NCBI GenBank assembly: GCA_902775975.1
Contig: CACYOC010000001.1
Span: forward strand, 1 to 64,000
Source of the DNA: an uncultured Bacteroidales bacterium
GTDB taxonomy: Bacteria > Bacteroidota > Bacteroidia > Bacteroidales > Bacteroidaceae
Direction of reading: 5' to 3'
Length of the DNA: 64,000 bases
Below the pieces are notes generated by a model. It did no database searches. It saw nothing but the letters and a program-made list of their open reading frames with translations, and was not told the origin of the DNA. Shown here piece by piece: positions 26,313 to 34,141 of this stretch; position 1 is the first letter of the stretch; each line of letters begins with the position of its first letter. Made by a program: the position numbers and the translations under genes.

Positions 26313-28340
26313 CTACCATAAAGAGAGGCGTTTATCCTTGGGAAGGTACATCTTGTCGCCCTCTTTCACACCAAAGGCATCGTACCACATATCGATGTGA
26401 GGCAACGCTCCGTTGACACGCCAACGACCCAGGGAGTGAGGGTCGCTCTTGGTGCGGTTTCTGATTTCCGCATCGCGGATGTTGCCTGCCCACACACCAG
26501 CGTATGCAATGAAGAAGCGCTGGTCGGCAGTCAGTCCGTCGATGACGGGCAGCGGCTGACGCTTCGTGGCGTTCTTATAGGCGTACCATGCCACCTGCAG
26601 TCCACCGTGGTCTGCCAGGTTCTCACCCAGCGTCAGACGACCGTTGGCATTCAGGTCGGGCAGCACCTTGATGGCGGAGAAGAAGTCGGCGTATTTGTCG
26701 GTACGTTCTGTAAAGTTCTTTCCGTCCGATTCCGTCCACCAGTCGTGCATGTTTCCATCCTTGTCGTACTGACGACCCTGGTCGTCGAAACCGTGTGTCA
26801 TTTCGTGTCCGATTACGACACCGATAGCGCCATAGTTGAAGGCGTCGTCAGCGGTTTGATCAAAGAACGGAACTTGCAGAATACCAGCTGGAAAGCAAAT
26901 TTCGTTCGTGGTAGGGTTATAGTATGCATTGACGGTCTGAGGGGTCATGTGCCACTCGTCTCTGTCAACGGGCTTGCCGGCCTTCTTCTCGATGTTGTAG
27001 GCCGTCCAGAAACGGCTGCACTCCTCGAGGTTCTCAAAGTAAGATTTTTTTGCATCAATCTTCAGTGCCGAGAGGTCGGTCCACTTGTCGGGATAGCCTA
27101 TCTTCACATAGAAGGTGTTGAGCTTCAAAAGTGCGTTGACCTTGGTGGAATCGTCCATCCAGTCCTGGGCAGCGATACGCTCACCGAGGGCAATGCGCAG
27201 GTTCTCCACCAGCGTCTTCATACGCTCCTTGGCAGAGGCGGGGAAATACTTCTGCACGTAGATTCTGCCCAGGGCCTCGCCCATCACGCTCTGCAGCTGG
27301 TTGGTAGCACGGCGCCACAGGGGGTGGTCTTCGGTCTTGCCGGAGAATATCTTGCCGTAGAAGTCGAAGTGTGCCTGGCGCACGGCGTCGCTCAGACAGC
27401 CGGCAGCACCGTCCATCTGTCCCCACTCCATCACGTCGCGGTATTCGGCAGCGGTCATCGTGGCAAAGAGCTCGTCGGCAGCCTTCATGAAGGCGGGCTG
27501 ACCAACCACCATCTCCTGGATGTATTCGCTCTTGATGCCCTTGGCATTCATCTGCTGCTCCAGCTGCAGGTGCGGATAGTTGGCGACAAACTCCTTCAGC
27601 GTCATCTTGTTGTAGTTGGCGATGGGGTCACGCAGTTCGGTACGCGACTTCGACGCCTTGGCGAGGGCCGTCTCCACGCGCATGATGTTCTTCATCTTCT
27701 TCTCGGCAGCGCCTTTCTTGAAGCCGAAGAGCTGGAACATGCGGACAATGTAGCGCTTGTAGCCTTCGCGAATCTTCTTCGTGGCCTCGTCGTTCTCCAA
27801 GTAGTAGTCTTTCTGTCCTAACGTCAGACCGCTCTGCATCACGTTCAGGATGTTCATGGCAGCGTTTCTCTCGTCGGCACCGATATAGGTTCCGAAGAAC
27901 TCCGACTCGCCGTAGGGCATCAGCGCCAGCTGCTCCTGGAAGAGCTGTTCCTTGGTCTTAGCAGCCTCCAGACGACGGATGACGGGCATGAGGGGCTCTA
28001 CGCCTTCACGGTCTCTGCGCACAGAGTCCATGGCCAGTTTGTAGAGGTCGCTCAACTTCTGCTCCACCGAACCCTCGGGATAGGTATTCGACTGCAGTTC
28101 TTTCAAGATATCGTTCACGCGCTTGTTGTTATCCTCGGCCAGTCGGTCGAAGCTGCCATAGCGTGCATAGGCAGCGGGCAGCGGATTGGCTTTCATCCAT
28201 CCACCGCAGGCATACTCATAGAAGTCGTCGGCAGGGCGCACGGTCTGATCCAGGTCGCCCATGCTGATGCCTGAGCGCAACTGTGCCGAGGCAGCCAACG
28301 TTGTCATTCCTAATGCCATCATTGTTAATAATTTCTTCAT
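26313..28340 (-). CDS. M13 family metallopeptidase (PepO/neprilysin-like)
   Basis: About 675 residues. A signal peptide (MKKLLTMMALGMTTLAASAQ) precedes the M13 N-terminal and catalytic regions. The zinc motif HEMTH lies in GVVIGHEMTHGFDDQGRQYD, with the third ligand in LGENLADHGG and the substrate-binding NAYYNP nearby. The C-terminus has the normal family end. The frame is open to 28364, but those residues are read from a tandem repeat, so I took the Met at 28340 directly before the signal peptide. Exported zinc endopeptidase, third in the galE, ABC-F, pepO order. Confidence 0.94.
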   Translation of the reverse strand: MKKLLTMMALGMTTLAASAQLRSGISMGDLDQTVRPADDFYEYACGGWMKANPLPAAYARYGSFDRLAEDNNKRVNDILKELQSNTYPEGSVEQKLSDLYKLAMDSVRRDREGVEPLMPVIRRLEAAKTKEQLFQEQLALMPYGESEFFGTYIGADERNAAMNILNVMQSGLTLGQKDYYLENDEATKKIREGYKRYIVRMFQLFGFKKGAAEKKMKNIMRVETALAKASKSRTELRDPIANYNKMTLKEFVANYPHLQLEQQMNAKGIKSEYIQEMVVGQPAFMKAADELFATMTAAEYRDVMEWGQMDGAAGCLSDAVRQAHFDFYGKIFSGKTEDHPLWRRATNQLQSVMGEALGRIYVQKYFPASAKERMKTLVENLRIALGERIAAQDWMDDSTKVNALLKLNTFYVKIGYPDKWTDLSALKIDAKKSYFENLEECSRFWTAYNIEKKAGKPVDRDEWHMTPQTVNAYYNPTTNEICFPAGILQVPFFDQTADDAFNYGAIGVVIGHEMTHGFDDQGRQYDKDGNMHDWWTESDGKNFTERTDKYADFFSAIKVLPDLNANGRLTLGENLADHGGLQVAWYAYKNATKRQPLPVIDGLTADQRFFIAYAGVWAGNIRDAEIRNRTKSDPHSLGRWRVNGALPHIDMWYDAFGVKEGDKMYLPKDKRLSLW

Positions 28341-28360
28341 AAGTTTATTTGTATAATTTC

Positions 28361-28437
28361 TCAATTTCTCATTCTCTCAATTTCTCATTCTCTCAATTTC
28401 TCATTCTCTCAATTTCTCATTCTCTCATTCTCTCAAC
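28361..28437 (-). repeat. 16-bp tandem repeat at the ABC-F gene end
   Basis: About four to five copies of a 16-bp unit (plus strand TTTCTCATTCTCTCAA). It begins in the last codons of the ABC-F gene: minus-strand TTG AGA GAA TGA (Leu-Arg-Glu-stop) is itself part of the unit. Confidence 0.85.
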
Positions 28438-30383
28438 TTCTCCATCTCCTCCGACAGCTGTTCCCAGCGTTCCACCTCCTTATCCAGATCGGACTTGATG
28501 GAGGTATATTCCGTGACGAGTGTCATGTCGGAGGCGTTCTTGGGGTCCATCAGCAACTGGTCGAGTTCCTTGAGGCGCTGCTCCATCTGACTGATTTTCC
28601 GCTCTGAGTCTTCTACGGCGCGCTCGGCCTTGCGGAGAGCCTTCTGCTGTTCCTTGTGAGCGGCCCACCCATCGGCGCCTCCGGAAGGAAGCCCACCCCC
28701 TGCCCCTCCCGAAGGGATGGGAGTTGATGTGTTTTTTTGTTGGACAGGAGCATTTGTACTCCCCTCCCCTCGGGAGGGGTTGGGGGTGGGCTTCAACCAA
28801 TCGTAAATACCTCCAAGGTGCTCGCGCACTTTCCCGCCACCGAACTCATAGACCTTGCTGACCAAGCCGTCCAGGAACTCACGGTCGTGGCTGACGATGA
28901 TGGCAGTACCGTCGAAGGCACGGATGGCCTCCTTCAGCACGTCCTTCGACGCCATATCGAGGTGGTTGGTGGGCTCGTCGAGGATGAGCAGGTTGACGGG
29001 TTCCAGCAGGAGGCGTATCATGGCCAGACGGCTGCGCTCGCCACCACTGAGCACCTTGACTTTCTTGTCGGACTCTTCGCCACCAAACATGAAGGCGCCG
29101 AGGATGTCGTTGATTTTCAGGCGTATCTCGCCACGGGCCACGCGGTCGATGGTCTGGAACACGGTGAGCTCACCGTCCAGCAGCTGGGCCTGGTTCTGGG
29201 CGAAATAGCCTATCTGCACGTTATGTCCCACCTTCAGGTGACCGTCGAAGGGTATCTCGCCCATGATACACTTCACGAGCGTCGATTTTCCCTCGCCGTT
29301 CTTTCCCACGAAGGCTACCTTCTCGCCGCGCCTGATGGTGAGGTTCACACGACTGAAGACCTCGTGGGCACCGTAGGCCTTGCGAACGTCCTCGCAGATA
29401 ACGGGGAAGTCGCCGCTACGCTGACAGGGCGGGAACTTCAGGCGAAGGGCAGAGGTGTCTATCTCGTCGATTTCAATGGGTACAATCTTCTCTAACTGCT
29501 TGATTTTCTGCTGCACCTGCACGGCTTTCGTGGCCTGATAGCGGAAGCGCTCGATGAACTGGCGCATCTCCTGCATCTCCTTCTGCTGGTTCTCGTAGGC
29601 GCGCTGCTGCTGTTCGCGGCGTTCCTGACGCAGCACGACATACTCGTCGTACTTCACCTTATAGTCAACGACGCTGCCGCACGATATTTCCAGCGTGCGG
29701 TTGGTGACGTTGTTGATGAAGGCACGGTCGTGACTGACCAGCACCACCGCCTTTGCCGACTGCTGCAGCCACTGCTCCAGCCAGCGTATAGAGTCGATGT
29801 CGAGATGGTTGGTAGGCTCGTCGAGCAACAGCACGTCGGGACGCTGCAACAGTATTTTTGCCAGTTCTATACGCATGCGCCAGCCACCGCTGAACTCGCT
29901 GGTGGGGCGCTCCAGGTCTTCGCGTCGGAAACCCAGTCCCACGAGTGTCCGCTCCAGCTCTGCCTCGCAGTTGTCGGCACCCATCATCATGTAGCGGTCG
30001 TGCTCCTGTGTGAAGCGTTCCACCAGTGCCATATAGCTGTCGCTCTCGTAGTCGGTACGCTCGTTCAACTGCTGCTCGAGACGCTCTACACGCTCTTTCA
30101 TCCGAGCCACGTCGGCAAAAGCCTTCTGCGCCTCCTGACGCACCGTGGTGTCGTCCTGCAGCACCATCACCTGAGGCAGATAGCCCACAACAGTATCCTG
30201 TGGCACGCTGACCACACCACTGGTGGGTGTCTGCATGCCACAGAGTATCTTCAGCAGCGTCGATTTTCCAGCACCGTTCTTGCCCACTAAGGCAATGCGG
30301 TCGCGGTCGTTGACCACGAAACTCACATTCTTAAAGAGCGGCTTGGCGCTGAACTCAACGCTTAGTCCTTCAACAGATATCAA
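28425..30383 (-). CDS. ABC-F family ATPase with REP-like insertion in the linker
   Basis: 652 residues with two ABC domains and no membrane segments. Walker A ALVGKNGAGKST and AFVGKNGEGKST; signatures FSGGWRMRIELA and LSGGERSRLAMI; Walker B LLLDEPTNHLD and LILDEPTNHLD. It probably acts on ribosomes like YdiF/EttA-type proteins. Between the second ABC domain and the C-terminal coiled coil lies a foreign-looking stretch (PTPNPSRGEGS ... TPIPSGGAGGGLPSGG) encoded by two inverted palindromic repeats at 28690-28724 and 28759-28793. The start codon is TTG at 30383, inside a short intergenic repeat. Confidence 0.93.
   Translation of the reverse strand: MISVEGLSVEFSAKPLFKNVSFVVNDRDRIALVGKNGAGKSTLLKILCGMQTPTSGVVSVPQDTVVGYLPQVMVLQDDTTVRQEAQKAFADVARMKERVERLEQQLNERTDYESDSYMALVERFTQEHDRYMMMGADNCEAELERTLVGLGFRREDLERPTSEFSGGWRMRIELAKILLQRPDVLLLDEPTNHLDIDSIRWLEQWLQQSAKAVVLVSHDRAFINNVTNRTLEISCGSVVDYKVKYDEYVVLRQERREQQQRAYENQQKEMQEMRQFIERFRYQATKAVQVQQKIKQLEKIVPIEIDEIDTSALRLKFPPCQRSGDFPVICEDVRKAYGAHEVFSRVNLTIRRGEKVAFVGKNGEGKSTLVKCIMGEIPFDGHLKVGHNVQIGYFAQNQAQLLDGELTVFQTIDRVARGEIRLKINDILGAFMFGGEESDKKVKVLSGGERSRLAMIRLLLEPVNLLILDEPTNHLDMASKDVLKEAIRAFDGTAIIVSHDREFLDGLVSKVYEFGGGKVREHLGGIYDWLKPTPNPSRGEGSTNAPVQQKNTSTPIPSGGAGGGLPSGGADGWAAHKEQQKALRKAERAVEDSERKISQMEQRLKELDQLLMDPKNASDMTLVTEYTSIKSDLDKEVERWEQLSEEMEKLRE
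28690..28724 (-). repeat. REP-like palindrome, copy 1 (in coding sequence)
   Basis: On the minus strand it reads as a hairpin core of the type CCCTTCGGGAGGGG followed by GGGGGTGGGCTT. Inverted relative to copies 2 and 3. It lies inside the ABC-F gene and stays in frame. Confidence 0.75.
28759..28793 (+). repeat. REP-like palindrome, copy 2 (in coding sequence)
   Basis: Plus-strand CTCCCCTCCCCTCGGGAGGG, then GTTGGGGGTGGGCTTC. It faces copy 1 with about 34 bp between them, a BIME-like pair. Read on the minus strand it encodes KPTPNPSRGEGS in the ABC-F linker. Confidence 0.8.
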
Positions 30384-30428
30384 CTCTAAACTCTAAACTC
30401 TAAACTGTAAACCGTAAACTTCATCTCA

Positions 30429-30464
30429 GCTCTCCTCCCTTCGGGAGGGGCTGGGGGTGGGCTC
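30429..30464 (+). repeat. REP-like palindrome, copy 3 (intergenic)
   Basis: Core CTCCCTTCGGGAGGGGCTGG then GGGTGGGCT, nearly identical to copy 2, between galE and the ABC-F gene. It is flanked on both sides by TTTACAGTTTAGAG-type short repeats (minus strand). Confidence 0.8.
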
Positions 30465-30477
30465 TCTAAACTGTAAA

Positions 30478-31518
30478 TTACTGAATTCCGCGCTCGCGCA
30501 ACTGCAGCTGCCACTTCCAAGCCGACTTCAGCACCTCCTCGGTAGGCGTCTCAGCCTTCCAGCCCAGCACCTTGTTGGCCTTATCGACATTGCCCCAGAC
30601 CTGCTCGATGTCGCCCTCACGACGGGGAGCGTAGGTCCAGTTCACCTTCACGCCAGTAGCCTTCTCGAAGCCCTCGACGACCTCCAGCGTGGAGAGACCC
30701 TTGCCCGTGCCGATGTTGAACACCTCCACGGCGTCGGTCTCAGGCTTGTCGAGCACGCGCTCCATAGCCTTCACGTGAGCCTTGGCAAGATCCACCACAT
30801 AGATGTAGTCGCGGATGCAGGTCTTGTCGGGCGTGTTGTAGTCGTTACCGAAAATCTTCAGCTGCTGACGGATTCCGATGGCCGTCTGCGTAACAAACGG
30901 GATGAGGTTCATGGGAACGCCGTTGGGCAACTCGCCGATAAACGCTGTCGGGTGCGCACCAATGGGGTTGAAGTAGCGCAGGATGATGCTCTTGATGGGA
31001 GCACCACTGTGGATGTAGTCCTGTATGATTTCCTCGTTAATCTGCTTCGTGTTGCCATAGGGCGACAGCGCCTTCTGAATAGGAGCCTGCTCAGTGACAG
31101 GAAGGTTCTCCTGCGAGGGCTGGCCATAGACCGTGCACGAGGAAGAGAAGATGATGCCCTTCACCTGATACTTCGGCATCAGCTCCAACAGGTTGATGAG
31201 CGACAACAGGTTGTTGCGATAGTACATCAGCGGCTTCTCCACACTCTCGCCAACAGCCTTAGAGGCAGCAAAGTGGATGATACCCTCAATCTTCGGGTAC
31301 TGCTGGAAGATGCGCTCCATGGCATCCTTGTCGCAGCAGTCAGCCTCGACGAATGCCGGACGCTTGCCCGTAATCTTCTCGATGCCGTCCAGCACCTGGA
31401 CGTTCGAGTTCGAAAGGTTATCTACAATCACCACCTCATAGCCTGCTTCCTGCAGCTCCACGGTGGTATGGCTCCCGATGAATCCGGTGCCGCCCGTCAC
31501 AAGAATTGTCTGTTTCAT
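30478..31518 (-). CDS. galE: UDP-glucose 4-epimerase
   Basis: 346 residues, the usual length. It interconverts UDP-glucose and UDP-galactose. N-terminal Rossmann motif VTGGTGFIGSHT, VVDNLSNS, IIHFAASKAVGESV, catalytic SSSCTVYG with YGNTK (Tyr-x-x-x-Lys), and LRYFNPIGAHPT are all in order. It is the first gene of galE, ABC-F, pepO on the minus strand, with its own promoter at 31553-31562. Confidence 0.96.
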   Translation of the reverse strand: MKQTILVTGGTGFIGSHTTVELQEAGYEVVIVDNLSNSNVQVLDGIEKITGKRPAFVEADCCDKDAMERIFQQYPKIEGIIHFAASKAVGESVEKPLMYYRNNLLSLINLLELMPKYQVKGIIFSSSCTVYGQPSQENLPVTEQAPIQKALSPYGNTKQINEEIIQDYIHSGAPIKSIILRYFNPIGAHPTAFIGELPNGVPMNLIPFVTQTAIGIRQQLKIFGNDYNTPDKTCIRDYIYVVDLAKAHVKAMERVLDKPETDAVEVFNIGTGKGLSTLEVVEGFEKATGVKVNWTYAPRREGDIEQVWGNVDKANKVLGWKAETPTEEVLKSAWKWQLQLRERGIQ

Positions 31519-31552
31519 ATTCTTATATATTATAATGTTTTAATTTTTAGGC

Positions 31553-31562
31553 CACAAAAGTA
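31553..31562 (-). promoter_or_regulatory. Promoter of galE
   Basis: Minus-strand TACTTTTGTG matches TAnnTTTG, 35 bp before the start. Confidence 0.65.
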
Positions 31563-31647
31563 CAAATTTTTCCCCATATTTCCCAACATTTTCCCTGTTT
31601 TTTCACTTTTTTGTTGTCGATCTATTGCCATTCTCATCAAAAAGCAA

Positions 31648-31657
31648 TACCTTTGTA
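31648..31657 (+). promoter_or_regulatory. Promoter of the RAYT gene
   Basis: TACCTTTGTA matches TAnnTTTG, 23 bp before the start at 31680. Divergent from the galE promoter. Confidence 0.65.
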
Positions 31658-31679
31658 AACCCATAAAAGAACACCCGCC

Positions 31680-32843
31680 ATGGATCCATCATCCTATCGT
31701 CCGCGCAATGCAGGTCACGACTACTACGGTCGCGGCACCTATCTCATCACCCTCGTAGTAAGCGGCCGCGAGCACCTTCTCTCCCATTTCGTGGCCGATC
31801 TCGGACACGAACAACACCCCACCACCCTTGCCCTCACCCCTCTTGGCGAGACGGTGCAGGAGACATGGCAAAGCACCCCCGCCCATCAATCGGCCCATGG
31901 CAACAACGTCATCGTTCACGCCTGCATCTGCATGCCCGACCACTTCCACGGTGTCATAGAAGTGCTCGAGCCCATGCAGTGGAGCCTGGGCGACATCATC
32001 CAGGCCTTCAAGTCCGTCTGTACCAGTCGCTGGCAACATGGGCTGGGCCTGCCCTCCTCCACCAATCGACCGATTTCGGCCGATTGCACCTCACCAAGCG
32101 CCCCAGCCTGGCTGCAAGAGAAAGCAGCCATACATAGCAGCGAGGGCGCCCTGATACGCGCCATGTCCAAGAAGCAACGACAGGAGTACTACACCTTCGT
32201 GGGACGGCAGCAACGCCCGCTCTTCGACGAAAACTACGACGACACCGTCTGCCTCGACCAGCGCCACCGACAGGCGATGATAGCCTATGTGCATGACAAC
32301 CCGCGGCGAGCCATCCTGCGCCGACTCCTGCCCGACTACATGCAGCGATGTCTGCATGTGCAGATAGGCAATCGCAGCTACGCCGCCTTCGGCAACCTGT
32401 TCCTGCTCAGATGGCCCCGCAAGGTACAGGTGATGTGCCACCGCCGCCATCCCGTCACCCGACAGCCCTATGAAGACACCGACGACTATGCCCGCGACTG
32501 CGGGCAATGGGAAGCCGCCATCATGGAAGGAGCCACCGTCATCGTCACGCCAGGTATCTCACGGGGCGAACAACTCATGAAAAACCGATGCCTTGACAAT
32601 GGCTATCCGCTGATACACCTGCAGAAAGAGCCCATCGGCCAGTACTGGAAGCCCGAGAAGAGGCGCTTTGAAGCCTGCGCCAATGGCAGCCTGCTCATCC
32701 TGGCCCCCTGGGATCTCGACACGATGGGTGACGTCGCCAACGTACCAGCCGACAGCGACTACAGTCGCTTCCACAATCTCAACACCCTGGCAGCCACCAT
32801 CTGCGCCTTCAACGGCGAAGCAAAAATCATCCGCAAACAGTAA
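31680..32843 (+). CDS. REP-associated tyrosine transposase (RAYT) with long C-terminal extension
   Basis: 387 residues. The N-terminal part fits the Y1/IS200-like transposase fold: NYxFT-like start (GTYLITLVV), HUH motif MPDHFHG (His88, His90) and the YxxxNP motif YVHDNPRRA (Tyr203, the position of the catalytic Tyr in RAYTs). RAYTs act on single-stranded REP hairpins. About 170 extra residues follow Tyr203, including GATVIVTPGISRGEQLMKNR and GYPLIHLQKEP, which faintly recall a DprA-like Rossmann segment; I cannot assign this domain. REP-like palindromes lie at 28690, 28759 and 30429, and a palindromic 22-bp array follows the stop directly. Confidence 0.88.
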   Translation: MDPSSYRPRNAGHDYYGRGTYLITLVVSGREHLLSHFVADLGHEQHPTTLALTPLGETVQETWQSTPAHQSAHGNNVIVHACICMPDHFHGVIEVLEPMQWSLGDIIQAFKSVCTSRWQHGLGLPSSTNRPISADCTSPSAPAWLQEKAAIHSSEGALIRAMSKKQRQEYYTFVGRQQRPLFDENYDDTVCLDQRHRQAMIAYVHDNPRRAILRRLLPDYMQRCLHVQIGNRSYAAFGNLFLLRWPRKVQVMCHRRHPVTRQPYEDTDDYARDCGQWEAAIMEGATVIVTPGISRGEQLMKNRCLDNGYPLIHLQKEPIGQYWKPEKRRFEACANGSLLILAPWDLDTMGDVANVPADSDYSRFHNLNTLAATICAFNGEAKIIRKQ

Positions 32844-32848
32844 CCCGA

Positions 32849-32923
32849 GTGCGGACTATGCGCACTCCTCGTCCGGACTATGCGCACTCCCCGTCCGGAC
32901 GGTCCGCACTGAGGGTGCGGAGT
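32849..32923. repeat. 22-bp tandem array with internal palindromes
   Basis: Three units of 22 bp (32849-32870, 32871-32892, 32893-32914) plus a partial fourth. Units begin GTSCGGAC, and the first two continue TATGCGCACTCC. AGTGCGGAC at 32848-32856 pairs with GTCCGCACT at 32902-32910. It starts 5 bp after the RAYT stop, where REP-like targets are often found. Confidence 0.8.
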
Positions 32924-33141
32924 AAGCACGCTGGCAGTACGTATAGTCTGCACGCAAAACGAATTGAGTTTTTGTTGAGTTTTTAAGGCTTTCATAAAAA
33001 CTCGGAAAACAGTGATTCTCAACAAGAAAAATAACGTCCGTTGAGTTTTTGACTATGATTCTCTGAAAAAAAAATTATTTATTATATTCTATAGAAAGTT
33101 TATAGAGAAAAGTACTCAAAAACTCAAAGGAAGCATCGAAA

Positions 33142-33180
33142 AAGCCGTCTGTACGGGCATTTCAGCTCGGCAGACGGCTT
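33142..33180. terminator. Strong hairpin with A/T flanks
   Basis: AAGCCGTCTG at 33142-33151 pairs perfectly with 33171-33180, with an A run on both sides. Terminator-like, but no clear gene ends here. The gap 32924-33178 otherwise holds A+T-rich sequence with repeated ACTCAAAAACTCAAA/GTTGAGTTTTT words and no gene I can see. Confidence 0.45.
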
Positions 33181-33409
33181 GCAAAAAACTCAAAAAGAAC
33201 TCAAAGCGACCGAATCATCTGCTGCAGATAGTCGGCAATGTCGTACTTCGGCTGATCGGCAGGTGCCCGACGAGCCGGCATCTGTCCGTGAGACGCTCAG
33301 CGAGCGTTCGAAGGCTGTTGGTCACTACTATGACATGCTGGACCGCAAGCTGGAGTCGCTGCCTGCCCACGCCACTTACATCCACAACGGCAAGAAGATT
33401 GTTCGGTGA
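33179..33409 (+). CDS. Short hypothetical ORF, possible gene remnant
   Basis: 76 residues from a TTG start. The second half (SKAVGHYYDMLDRKLESLPA, then HATYIHNGKKIVR) has protein-like composition and codon use like the neighbours. The first half does not. It may be the 3' remnant of a gene whose 5' part was lost; a terminator follows the stop at 33428. Function unknown. Confidence 0.3.
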   Translation: MQKTQKELKATESSAADSRQCRTSADRQVPDEPASVRETLSERSKAVGHYYDMLDRKLESLPAHATYIHNGKKIVR

Positions 33410-33427
33410 CAGAAACATGAGCACACA

Positions 33428-33456
33428 AAAAAGCCTTCCGTAGTGGAAGGCTTTTT
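33428..33456. terminator. Bidirectional terminator next to tRNA-Asp
   Basis: AAAAAGCCTTCC at 33428-33439 pairs with 33445-33456 around a 5-base loop. A run on one side and T run on the other allow use by the minus-strand tRNA and the plus-strand ORF. Confidence 0.8.
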
Positions 33457-33457
33457 G

Positions 33458-33531
33458 CGGTGCGTACGAGACTCGAACTCGTGACCTCCTGCGTGACAGG
33501 CAGGCATTCTAACCAACTGAACTAACGCACC
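33458..33531 (-). tRNA. tRNA-Asp (GTC)
   Basis: Minus-strand acceptor GGTGCGT pairs with ACGCACC, discriminator G. The anticodon stem CCTGC/GCAGG encloses loop CTGTCAC, giving anticodon GTC. The T loop GTTCGAGTC is standard. CCA is not encoded. It has its own promoter at 33560-33569 and a terminator at 33428-33456. Confidence 0.96.
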
Positions 33532-33559
33532 AGAATGTTGCATCTCTCTCGATTGCGGG

Positions 33560-33569
33560 TGCAAAGGTA
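33560..33569 (-). promoter_or_regulatory. Promoter of tRNA-Asp
   Basis: Minus-strand TACCTTTGCA, 28 bp before the tRNA 5' end, with TTTGG as a -33-like element upstream. Confidence 0.75.
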
Positions 33570-33609
33570 CGTACTTTTTTTCATCCCACCAAATTTTTTG
33601 GCAACTTTT

Positions 33610-34104
33610 TTATAAAAAACTTTGCATGAGTACTGCATCTACCCACTTGTGCCCCCTCTGAAGCCACTCACGGAGCACGCCTTGGCGCTCATAGCCGGCC
33701 TGTTGGAACAAGGCGAGTGCGGCGGCATTGTCGGCTGCCACGACGGCATAGAGCTGGTGCAGGTGCAGGGTGTCCAAGGCATAGTCTGCCAGCTGCTGCA
33801 GGGCTTGCCGCGCATACCCCTGCCGGCGGTGGGGCAACATGACGATGATGCCCACCTCGGCACGCTGGTGCTGCGGGTCGAAGTGTACGAGGTCTGCCAT
33901 GCCCACCACCTCGCCGTGGTCGTTCTCTATCACAAGGCGCACCTGGCGGTCGGCATAAATGTCGTCGGACGAGGTGGCCAGATAGTCGTGGAGCGTATAG
34001 CGGCTATAGGGCACATTGGTGGTCCCTACGTGCCACAGGCTGCGATCGTTCTCTATCTGGTAGAGCACGTCCAGGTCTTCGGGTTCTATCGCACGGAGTT
34101 TCAT
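33610..34104 (-). CDS. GNAT family N-acetyltransferase
   Basis: 164 residues of the RimJ/RimL/SpeG-like type. MKLRAIEPEDLDVLYQIEND is a typical start. The acetyl-CoA loop is seen as MLPHRRQGYARQAL (Q/RxxGxG/A pattern), followed by AADNAAALALFQQAGYERQG. Substrate unknown. The start is 37 bp after the glycosyltransferase stop, across a TTTAAG-rich repeat. Confidence 0.9.
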   Translation of the reverse strand: MKLRAIEPEDLDVLYQIENDRSLWHVGTTNVPYSRYTLHDYLATSSDDIYADRQVRLVIENDHGEVVGMADLVHFDPQHQRAEVGIIVMLPHRRQGYARQALQQLADYALDTLHLHQLYAVVAADNAAALALFQQAGYERQGVLREWLQRGHKWVDAVLMQSFL

Positions 34105-34141
34105 CGCTTCTTAAACCTCTTAAACTACTTAAACTCTTAAA

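Noticed and set aside
26397-27821. 474-codon plus-strand frame opposite the M13 peptidase gene
   Set aside because: Antisense to a gene with clear zinc motifs; no motif or promoter of its own.
30457-31758. 433-codon plus-strand frame opposite galE
   Set aside because: Antisense shadow of galE that even crosses the divergent promoter region.
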